NCBI RefSeq assembly: GCF_022808695.1
Contig: NZ_JAKZKW010000001.1
Span: 372,001-436,000 of the forward strand
DNA length: 64,000 nt
Direction of reading: 5' to 3'
Source: Fundidesulfovibrio soli
Lineage (GTDB): Bacteria > Desulfobacterota > Desulfovibrionia > Desulfovibrionales > Desulfovibrionaceae
Below the pieces are notes generated by a model that was not told the origin of the DNA, did no database searches, and saw only the letters and a list, made by a program, of their open reading frames with translations. Positions 55,268-64,000 of this stretch are shown piece by piece (position 1 is the first letter of the stretch; every line of letters begins with the position of its first letter). The position numbers and the translations under genes were made by a program.

Positions 55268-57229
55268 CTACGCCGTCTTGAACAGCCAGGACTTGTCCAC
55301 CACGTCCTCCTGGCTGCCGAACACGTACGTCAGGTCGCCCGCTTCCAGCGTGAATTCCCCGTCGGGGTTCATGTGCATCTTCCCCGCGCGGTCCACGGCC
55401 ACCACGGTCAGCGCGTGCTCCTTGCGGATGTTGGCCTCCATCAGGGACTTGCCCTGCACCGGCGACCCTTCCTCCACACTGAACACGGCCAGATCCATGC
55501 CGGAGAGCTGCGGGGTCATGAGCTTCTGGCCGTCCGTGGGCAGGTCCGGGGTGCGCAGCATCCGGTAGTTCTTGCCCCGCGCCTCCAATATGAAGCGCTC
55601 GATCATCTGGTTGGGCACCAGGTATTCCACCAGCACGCGGGTGAATATCTCGATGGAGGTCTCGAACTCCTCGGGCACCACCTCGCAAGCCCCTACGCGC
55701 AGCAGTTCCTCGGTTTCGCCCACGAAACGGGTGCGCACGATGATGCGCAGATTCTGGTTCATCCCTCGGGCAGTGCCCACCATGCGCCGCACCGCCGTCG
55801 GGTCCGAGACCACGATCACCATCACGCGCGCCCTGTGGATGCCCGCATGCTCCAGCACCGCCGGATAGGAGGCGTCCCCGTAGCGGATGGTCTCCCCGGC
55901 CTTGCGCTCGCGCTTCACGGTGTCGATGTTCATCTCCAGAATCAGATAGGGAATACCCGCCCGCTTGGCCGCGTTGGCTATCTGGCGGCCTCCCGGCCCG
56001 AAACCGGCGATGATGAGGTGATCTGTGAGTTCCGTCTCGTCGTGGGCTTTTCCGGCCTTGGCCTTGGGCGCGCCGCAAACGCGGTTGGCCACCACCGGGG
56101 CCAGTTGGATCAGCCAGGGCGTCACCGCCATGGTGATGACACTGGAGGCCAGGAAGAGCTGGTAGCCGAACCCGGTGATGAGCTCCTCCTGCACGCCCAC
56201 CTTGACCAGCACGAAGGAGAACTCGCCCACCTGGGCCAGCCCCAAACCGCCCAGGATCGCCGTGCGCAGGGGGTAGCCCAGGGACATGACCGCCCCGCCC
56301 GCGGCCACGGACTTCAGCAGGATGACCGCCACAGCCGCGCCGAGCACCATCAGCGGGTATTGCAGCAGGAAGCTCACGTCCACCAGCATGCCCACGGAAA
56401 CGAAGAACAGGCTTGTGAACACGTCCTTGAAGGGCAGCACGCCCTCCAGGGCGTTCTGGGCGTACTCGGACTCGGAGAGCATCAGGCCGGCCAGAAAGGC
56501 GCCCAGCGAGAGCGACAGCCCCACTCCCGCCGTGAGCATGGCCACGGAGAGGCAGAACACGATGGAGGCCATCAGGAACAGCTCCCGGCTGCGCGCCCTG
56601 GCCACGGCCAGGAACAGCCTGGGCACCACGTACCGCGCCAGCAACAGCACCAGGGCGATCACCGCGCCGCCCTTGAGCAGCATCATGCCCAGGGAGCTGA
56701 CCAGGTCGCCCCCCGTGCTGCCCAGAAAGGGCGTGAGCAGCATCATGGGCACGATGGCCAAATCCTGGAAGATCAGGATGGCCAGGGCCACTCTGCCGTG
56801 GGGGCTCTCCAGCTCGGCGCGGGTCTGGAGCTGCTTGAGCACGATGGCCGTGGAGGACAGCGCGGCCAGGAAACCCAGGAACACAGCCTTCTTGAACCCG
56901 AAGCCCACGGCCACGCTGAGCAGCGCGAACATGGCGATGGTCAGCCCAATTTGTATGGAGCCGCCCATGAACACCGGGCGCTTGAGGCGCATGAGTTCAG
57001 AGGCCGAAAGCTCCACGCCGATGGAGAACAGCAGCAGGATCACGCCGATTTCCGCCATCATTTCGACCTGGTGCACGGAGCCCACCAGCTTGAAGCCGCC
57101 AGGGCCGCAGACCACACCCGCCACAAGGAAGCCTACGATGGGAGGCAGCCCCATCTTCAGGCAGACGAACATGACGCCCACGCTCATGGCAAGAATCAAT
57201 ACAAGGTCGGAAAGCAACGATATATCCAT
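55268..57229 (-). CDS. KefB-type monovalent cation:proton antiporter (CPA2)
   Basis: The ATG at 57229 behind GGAGTTATT gives 653 aa. Residues 1-385 form a Na+/H+ exchanger domain of about twelve transmembrane segments (GLPPIVGFLVAGVVCGPGG, LSSTAIVLKQLQTR, GAFLAGLMLSESEYA). Residues about 405-540 are a TrkA-N (RCK) Rossmann domain with IAGFGPGGRQIANA, and residues about 560-650 a TrkA-C domain. Such proteins expel potassium or sodium and are gated by nucleotide or thiol ligands through the RCK domain. It is a single gene, 39 bases past hairpin-B arm on its 3' side. Confidence 0.93.
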   Translation of the reverse strand: MDISLLSDLVLILAMSVGVMFVCLKMGLPPIVGFLVAGVVCGPGGFKLVGSVHQVEMMAEIGVILLLFSIGVELSASELMRLKRPVFMGGSIQIGLTIAMFALLSVAVGFGFKKAVFLGFLAALSSTAIVLKQLQTRAELESPHGRVALAILIFQDLAIVPMMLLTPFLGSTGGDLVSSLGMMLLKGGAVIALVLLLARYVVPRLFLAVARARSRELFLMASIVFCLSVAMLTAGVGLSLSLGAFLAGLMLSESEYAQNALEGVLPFKDVFTSLFFVSVGMLVDVSFLLQYPLMVLGAAVAVILLKSVAAGGAVMSLGYPLRTAILGGLGLAQVGEFSFVLVKVGVQEELITGFGYQLFLASSVITMAVTPWLIQLAPVVANRVCGAPKAKAGKAHDETELTDHLIIAGFGPGGRQIANAAKRAGIPYLILEMNIDTVKRERKAGETIRYGDASYPAVLEHAGIHRARVMVIVVSDPTAVRRMVGTARGMNQNLRIIVRTRFVGETEELLRVGACEVVPEEFETSIEIFTRVLVEYLVPNQMIERFILEARGKNYRMLRTPDLPTDGQKLMTPQLSGMDLAVFSVEEGSPVQGKSLMEANIRKEHALTVVAVDRAGKMHMNPDGEFTLEAGDLTYVFGSQEDVVDKSWLFKTA

Positions 57230-57791
57230 GCAATAACTCCACAAGTTTCTTGCGGCCAAGGATAGCGTAGCGGCCTGCCGCTGTCACCCCGGAGAGGTTG
57301 GATGCGCGGGATCGTACGTGCGGTTTCATTATGCCGGCTTGAATCGTTGCCGCGCTCCACGCCGCAATGCAGCTCAGGCGTTCCCCTGGCACGGGAGTGA
57401 CCATTGGGCGCGATGCACATAGCCGATGAAGATTGCGCCGCGCGGGATGGCCTTCTGTTCTTGGGGAGAGCATGAGCAGCACCTTGAAACGGAGTTGAAC
57501 GGCGCCGCCCGTTGCGGGCCACATTTCTGTCCTGGTCGCTTTGCGGCCGATCAGGGCTTGAGTTGTGAGGTCCAGATGACGGTTCCAGCCAGGATCAGGG
57601 GATGACGGATGATGACGGCGGATTCCCGGCTGCGATCGGACAAAGCGCGGGCCTGGCCGGACCGGACAACAGCAAGCATCCGCCGGGGCGAATCAGGCTA
57701 GGACATGGCCGAGAAAGGGCAATGGCCGGACAAGGGCCTGACAGAGAGTCCCCCGGAGCTTCGGCGTACCGAAGCTCCGGGGCGGGTCAGG
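57230..57791. other. Intergenic region with no assignable gene
   Basis: About 560 bases between two minus-strand genes. It should hold the antiporter promoter; none is clear. A strong hairpin at 57751-57782 marks the end of the dehydrogenase gene. I see no RNA gene or small ORF with a convincing ribosome site. Confidence 0.45.
57751..57782 (-). terminator. Terminator-like hairpin after the fused dehydrogenase
   Basis: CCCCGGAGCTTCGG pairs perfectly (14 bp) with its complement around a 4-base loop, nine bases past the dehydrogenase stop. There is no T run, so termination is probable but not certain. Confidence 0.65.
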
Positions 57792-60644
57792 CTATTTCAG
57801 GGGCGCGGTGGCGCGATCCACCAGATAGACGATGGACTGGTAGGCGATGTCGCTCTTTTTGGAGAGGCCAATCTCGCAGGTGCGGCTGTTGGAATAGCCC
57901 CCGGTGACGTCGGGCGGCAGGGCCTCGTTCAGGCCATCCAAGGCGGCCTCGTTGAGCTCGGGGATGTTGAAGCCCCGGTCGCCCGCGAAGCCGCAGCAGT
58001 TGATGCCGCGCGGCAGGGTCACGTTGCCTGCGCAGGCCTGGGCCACGGCCTTGAACTTGGCCGTGAGCCCCATCTTCACCGAGCTGCAGGTCACGTGGAT
58101 GGCCACCGAGTCCGGCAAGGGTGTGAAGCGCAGTTTGTCCATGAGGTGGTCGTGGATGAACTCCACGGGCTCCAGCAGCGTGAGGTCCGGCTCGATCTTG
58201 CGGCGCATGGTGTAGAGGCAGGGGCTGGTGTCGCAGAGGATGGGGATGCGCCCGTTGTCGCTCACGCGGCGCAGCTCCGCCTCCAGGGCGCGGACCTTCT
58301 GGTCGGCCTGGTCGAAAAAGCCCTTCGATTCGAACGCCATGCCGCAACAAAGCTCATCCAGATTTTGAGGGAAACGCACGCCGTACCCGGCCTTGCGCAG
58401 CACCGAGAGCATGGCCTCGTACACGGCGCGCTGGTCCGGGTCGGCCTTGGCCGGGCCCATGGACCTGACAACGCAGCTGGGGAAGTAGACCACCTCGCGC
58501 TCGGGCTGGCCGGTGGTGTCCTTGAAGGGCGGGGGCGTGATGCCCTTGGGCATCCACTTGGTCCACAGCGGGATGCGGTCGCCGGAGAGATCCCGCACGG
58601 ACTCGGCCAGCTGCCCCATGAGCCAGGTGCCCAGCACCCCGTGCAGGGCGTTGACCACCTTGAGGCCCATGCGCAATCCGCGCAGCACGCAGCCGAAGTT
58701 GTCCGCCACGCCCTGGGCTATTTTCCTGGACCGTGGCGTGGTCTGGCTGGCGCGGAGCTCCTTGGTGAACTTGCCCGTGTCGATGGCCACGGGGCACACC
58801 GTTGAGCAGAGCCCGTCCGCCGCGCAGGTCTGCTCGCCGAAGTAGGCGTACTCCTCCCAGAAACGCTTCATGAGGGCGTCATCGTGGGAGTTGCGGAGGC
58901 GCACCATGTTGCGTTGCAGGGCGATGCGCTGGCGCGGGGTGGTGGTGATGCTCCTGGAGGGGCAGACGGGCTCGCAGAAGCCGCACTCGATGCAGCGGTC
59001 GATGATTTCGTTGACCGCGGGCATGGGCTTGAGATTCTCAAGGTACACATGGGGGTTGTCGTTGATGATGACGCCGGGGTTGAGCAGGTTCTCCGGGTCG
59101 AAGGCATTCTTCAGGCGCACCATGGCGGCGTAGGCCTGCCTGCCCCACTCCATCTCGACGAAGGGGGCCATGTTGCGGCCGGTGCCGTGCTCGCCCTTGA
59201 GCGAACCGTCGTAGCGGCCCACCACCATCTCGGCCACTTCCTCCATGAGCTTCTGGTAGTTGTCCACCATGACGGGCTTGCTGAAGTCCGGGCAGAAGAC
59301 GAAGTGCAGGTTGCCCTCCAGGGCGTGGCCGAAGATGATGCCCTCGGGGAAGCCGTGCTTGTGCATGAGCTGCTGCAGCTCCACCGTGCCGAGGGCCAGG
59401 GACTCGATGGGGAAGACCACGTCCTCGATGACCACGGTGGTGCCCGGGGTGCGCGCGCCGCCCACCGAGGGGAACAGGCCCTTGCGGATGTTCCAGAGCT
59501 TCTCGTAGTCCTCCCGGGCGTCCATGAAGGTGATGGGGTGCACGGTGGGGATGTCCGCCACCAGGGCCTGGATGGCCTCGATGTTGGAGAGCAGCTCCTG
59601 CTTTTCGGGCGCGCGGGTCTCCACCAGGATGGCCGCCGCTTCATCGCTCAGCCCTTTGAGGAAGGCGGGCATGCCGGGCTTGTCCTCCACGGAGCGCAGG
59701 GAGGCCCTGTCCATGAGTTCCACCGCGGAGACCGGGCCCTTCTTGAGCTTGATGGTGGCCTGGCAGGCGCTGAAGATGTCCTTGTAGTAGAGCATGGCCG
59801 AGGCCTTGTGCGGGTGCTCGGGCACGGTGCGGTAGGTCACCTCGGAGATGAAGGCCAGGGTGCCCTCGGAGCCCACCATCAGGTGCAGCAGGATGTCGAT
59901 GGGGTCGTGGAAGTCCACGAAGGAGTTCAGGCCGTAGCCCGTGGTGTTCTTGATCTTGAACTTGCGGCGGATGCGCTCCATGAGGGCCGGGTCGGCGGCG
60001 ATCTCGTCGCGGATGGCCTCCAGCTCGCGCACCAGTGCGGGGTGTCCGTCCAGGAAGGCGTCGCGGGAGCGCGGGTCGGCGGTGTCCAGGGTGGTGCCGT
60101 CCACGAAGATGAGCTTCATGGACTCCACGGTCTTGTAGCTGTTCTCGGCGGTGCCGCAGCACATGCCCGAGGCGTTGTTGGCCGCGATGCCGCCGATCAT
60201 GGCCGCGTTGATGGAGGCCGGGTCCGGCCCGATCTTCTTGTTGAACGGCGCCAGCTGGAAGTTGGCCTCGGCCCCGATGACGCCGGGCTCCAGGCTGATG
60301 AAGTCCGCCTCGTCATGAATGTGCAGGCCCTTCCAGGCCCCCGCGAGGTAGATGAGCACCGAGTCCGTGACGGCCTGGCCGGAGAGGCTCGTCCCGGCCG
60401 TGCGGAAGGTCACGGGCACCTTGAGGGCGCTGGCATCGGACAGCACCTGGGAGACTTCCTCCGGGGTGCGGAGCTTGAGCACGATCTTGGGCACCAGCCT
60501 GTAGAAGCTGGCGTCGTCACCGTAGGCCAGATTGGTGAATGGGCCGCAGAAGATGCGCTCCTGCGGGATGAAGACCGCTACGCGGTCGTGAAATTCCTGA
60601 TAGTTTCCTGGCAGGCGGTTGCAATCGTCGGTCTGGGGCATCAT
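57792..60644 (-). CDS. Fused FAD-binding and Fe-S D-lactate/glycolate-type dehydrogenase
   Basis: The 950-aa protein has an FAD_binding_4 domain (about residues 40-200: PVTFRTAGTSLSGQAVTDSVLI, GGIAANNASGMCCGT), an FAD-oxidase C-terminal domain (to about 520), then two Fe-S cluster motifs (CIECGFCEPVCPSR and CAADGLCSTVCPVAI) and two CCG domains (CCGMAFES, CCGFAGD). It oxidises D-lactate or a similar 2-hydroxyacid and passes electrons to membrane or soluble carriers. The fused layout equals GlcD plus GlcF/LldE in one chain. AAGGAGCACCTC precedes the ATG. An Fe-S electron-transfer protein is encoded just upstream. Confidence 0.93.
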   Translation of the reverse strand: MMPQTDDCNRLPGNYQEFHDRVAVFIPQERIFCGPFTNLAYGDDASFYRLVPKIVLKLRTPEEVSQVLSDASALKVPVTFRTAGTSLSGQAVTDSVLIYLAGAWKGLHIHDEADFISLEPGVIGAEANFQLAPFNKKIGPDPASINAAMIGGIAANNASGMCCGTAENSYKTVESMKLIFVDGTTLDTADPRSRDAFLDGHPALVRELEAIRDEIAADPALMERIRRKFKIKNTTGYGLNSFVDFHDPIDILLHLMVGSEGTLAFISEVTYRTVPEHPHKASAMLYYKDIFSACQATIKLKKGPVSAVELMDRASLRSVEDKPGMPAFLKGLSDEAAAILVETRAPEKQELLSNIEAIQALVADIPTVHPITFMDAREDYEKLWNIRKGLFPSVGGARTPGTTVVIEDVVFPIESLALGTVELQQLMHKHGFPEGIIFGHALEGNLHFVFCPDFSKPVMVDNYQKLMEEVAEMVVGRYDGSLKGEHGTGRNMAPFVEMEWGRQAYAAMVRLKNAFDPENLLNPGVIINDNPHVYLENLKPMPAVNEIIDRCIECGFCEPVCPSRSITTTPRQRIALQRNMVRLRNSHDDALMKRFWEEYAYFGEQTCAADGLCSTVCPVAIDTGKFTKELRASQTTPRSRKIAQGVADNFGCVLRGLRMGLKVVNALHGVLGTWLMGQLAESVRDLSGDRIPLWTKWMPKGITPPPFKDTTGQPEREVVYFPSCVVRSMGPAKADPDQRAVYEAMLSVLRKAGYGVRFPQNLDELCCGMAFESKGFFDQADQKVRALEAELRRVSDNGRIPILCDTSPCLYTMRRKIEPDLTLLEPVEFIHDHLMDKLRFTPLPDSVAIHVTCSSVKMGLTAKFKAVAQACAGNVTLPRGINCCGFAGDRGFNIPELNEAALDGLNEALPPDVTGGYSNSRTCEIGLSKKSDIAYQSIVYLVDRATAPLK

Positions 60645-60784
60645 GAGGTGCTCCTTGTGCGGTCGGAAGATGCCGACGGGGGTGATTTTCAGAAATCTAT
60701 CCTGAAAACGCCCATCTGGGAAGCGCCCCCGGAACTTCCGGCAAAGGCATCACCCCGAGGCGGCCAATGCGGCGCCCCCTCGAG

Positions 60785-60828
60785 GGCGGGCCGGGAATTC
60801 GGCTTTGAAGGCCGACTTCCCGCCCGCC
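60785..60828 (-). promoter_or_regulatory. Hairpin between the Fe-S protein and the dehydrogenase genes
   Basis: GGCGGGC, GGGAA and TCGGC pair with their complements (one bulge, one mismatch) around a 7-base loop. It lies between two genes of the same strand and has no T run, so it may set their relative expression. Confidence 0.55.
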
Positions 60829-60844
60829 GCGACCGAAGCTCGGT

Positions 60845-61360
60845 TCAGCCCTCGATGTTCTGGCCCTTGAGGAAGTTGCGCAGCATGAACTTCTGCGCGT
60901 ACTCCTCCCTGCCCTCGCGGGAGAGCTGCTGCACGCGGACCAGGCGCAGCGCCCCGTGAGGACAGGTATGGACACATTCAGGGGTCTCTCCCAATGCCGC
61001 CCTGCCGTCGCAGAGGTTGCACTTCACGGTCGGGGTGTCCCCGAGCACCCTGGGCACGTGCCAGGGGCAGGCATGGGCGCAGCTGGCGCAGCCGTGGCAA
61101 TTCTCCTCCGAGACCCGCACAACGCCCGTCTCGGTGCGTTGCATGGCCCCGTGCGGACATGCCGCGACGCACAAGGGGTTCTCGCAATGGTGGCAGGAAA
61201 GGAAGGCGAAATGGTGCGTGCCGACCTTCGTGTGGTGCGGCGACACCACGTCGGCCATGCGCACACGCGCAGGAAAGTGGTTCGACTTCATGCACTTGGC
61301 CACGCAGACCTCGCAATGACCGCATTTGTCCGCGTCCTGAATGATGATGTAGTTGCTCAT
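60845..61360 (-). CDS. Four-cluster 4Fe-4S electron-transfer protein (HycB/DmsB-like)
   Basis: The 171-aa protein carries four cysteine groups: CGHCEVCVAKC, CHHCENPLCVAACPHG, CHGCASCAHACPW and CNLCDGRA with a last CVHTCPHG. The pattern is that of HycB, CooF and DmsB-type proteins that wire one enzyme to another. GGGGGGAT precedes the ATG. It lies upstream of the fused lactate-type dehydrogenase, separated by about 200 bases and a hairpin, so it may carry that enzyme's electrons. It has no signal peptide and is cytoplasmic. Confidence 0.9.
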   Translation of the reverse strand: MSNYIIIQDADKCGHCEVCVAKCMKSNHFPARVRMADVVSPHHTKVGTHHFAFLSCHHCENPLCVAACPHGAMQRTETGVVRVSEENCHGCASCAHACPWHVPRVLGDTPTVKCNLCDGRAALGETPECVHTCPHGALRLVRVQQLSREGREEYAQKFMLRNFLKGQNIEG

Positions 61361-61575
61361 GACAAATCCCCCCTATCATGAACAATACTACGTCCCAGGA
61401 ATCTGTAAATGGAGACCGGCAACGTCCGGAATGTATCTCCCCGGTGCGACATTCCATACCATACCCGGTAGGTACGAGCCTGGTGCCCTGCCCGCATGCA
61501 GCATGCCCCGAATGGCTGCGCTCCGCGAGGTCATGACGGTAACCGGCAACTCCAGGGCGCTTGTATGCTTTCCAC

Positions 61576-61596
61576 GTTTCAGACGCGGTGAGCCGA
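61576..61596 (+). repeat. Dispersed 21-base repeat, copy 2
   Basis: Identical over 21 bases to 30760-30780 and in the same orientation. The hairpin is shorter here, because CCGCGT of copy 1 is CCACGT. CTGCAG with nearby GGCCG follows at about the same distance as in copy 1. Confidence 0.75.
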
Positions 61597-61663
61597 AGCG
61601 GGGCCAGCCCTGCAGAGGCCGCGGCTGGAACCAGCCAAACGGCAAGCCCGCAAGACGCGAAAA

Positions 61664-61691
61664 GGCCCGCGACGGATAACCGTCGCGGGCC
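61664..61691 (-). terminator. Terminator of lon
   Basis: GGCCCGCGACGG pairs perfectly (12 bp) with its complement around a 4-base loop; on the minus strand it is followed by TTTT. It ends the lon transcript 28 bases past the stop. Confidence 0.92.
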
Positions 61692-61718
61692 TCATTTCTT
61701 CAAGTGATGCTTGATGTC

Positions 61719-64000
<2,282 letters not shown>

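Larger units (their letters stand above)
61361..61718. other. Intergenic region with repeat copy 2 and lon terminator
   Basis: About 358 bases between the Fe-S gene start and the lon stop. It holds the second 21-base repeat copy (61576-61596) and the lon terminator (61664-61691). The remaining sequence has no gene; the promoter of the Fe-S gene should be near 61380-61400, AT-rich on the minus strand. Confidence 0.6.

Noticed and set aside
54086-57265. A 1059-residue open frame on the plus strand
   Set aside because: It runs opposite to the KefB-type antiporter and through the FlgO-like lipoprotein gene in another frame. Its translation is His/Gly/Arg-rich low complexity, as expected of a shadow of GC-rich coding DNA.
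58884-60959. A 691-residue open frame on the plus strand
   Set aside because: Antisense to the fused dehydrogenase, whose FAD, Fe-S and CCG motifs are unambiguous.

Overview
The window is GC-rich bacterial DNA (only short intergenic patches are AT-rich) that fits a sulfate-reducing member of the Desulfovibrionaceae. The reasons are gene content: a superoxide reductase (desulfoferrodoxin) followed by ferritin, a two-gene 2-oxoacid:acceptor oxidoreductase, a fused FAD/Fe-S lactate/glycolate dehydrogenase with a four-cluster Fe-S partner, tungsten-type aldehyde:ferredoxin oxidoreductase, a fused IspDF, and several sigma-54-linked units. The genus is an inference. No rRNA, CRISPR array, phage or insertion sequence is visible.

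Layout. 1-5 kb: 3' part of a GAF-GGDEF diguanylate cyclase, tRNA-Arg(CCG), an AT-rich patch with a decayed small secreted-protein gene, and a large exported protein ending in three fibronectin-III-like domains. 5-8.3 kb (minus): an operon of two universal stress proteins around a UPF0324/YeiH-type transporter and a one-TM biotinyl/lipoyl-like protein, then a hypothetical. 8.9-20 kb (plus): a solute-binding protein, a sigma-54 activator with two PAS domains, and, behind a good -24/-12 promoter, a Liv-type ABC transporter (binding protein, two permeases, two ATPases), iron alcohol dehydrogenase and AOR. Together these look like a sensed-uptake-and-oxidation module for an unknown alcohol/aldehyde-yielding substrate. 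20-30.7 kb: an exported glucanase-like protein, a 759-aa LOG-domain protein, a thioredoxin-reductase-like flavoprotein, tRNA-Met, Nif3 and its zinc-ribbon partner, RNase P RNA, ispDF and cysS.

31-38.8 kb (minus): exported hypothetical, TetR regulator, radA, an MJ0042/DUF3426 membrane protein, hpt, a GNAT enzyme, a TlpA-like thioredoxin and a short metH. 38.8-46.7 kb (plus): RpoH-like sigma factor, TPR lipoprotein, LolB-like lipoprotein, rpiB, transketolase, an RRM RNA-binding protein with a long AT-rich leader, and glpX. rpiB, tkt and glpX together give a pentose-phosphate/gluconeogenesis block. 46.7-52.6 kb (minus): hydrolase plus DsrE-like protein, 2-oxoacid oxidoreductase, ferritin, superoxide reductase and a TauE/SafE permease.

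52.7-55.2 kb (plus): a probable sigma-54-driven set of FlgO-like exported proteins and small lipoproteins, accompanied by two long hairpins whose loops share a nine-base motif. 55.3-64 kb (minus): a KefB-type antiporter, the fused lactate dehydrogenase, its Fe-S partner, and lon, which runs off the right edge. A 21-base sequence occurs identically at 30.76 and 61.58 kb. The points I would look at first are the sigma-54/Liv/ADH/AOR module, the FlgO-like operon with its promoter and hairpin pair, the transporter/biotinyl-like/stress-protein operon, and the oversized LOG protein.
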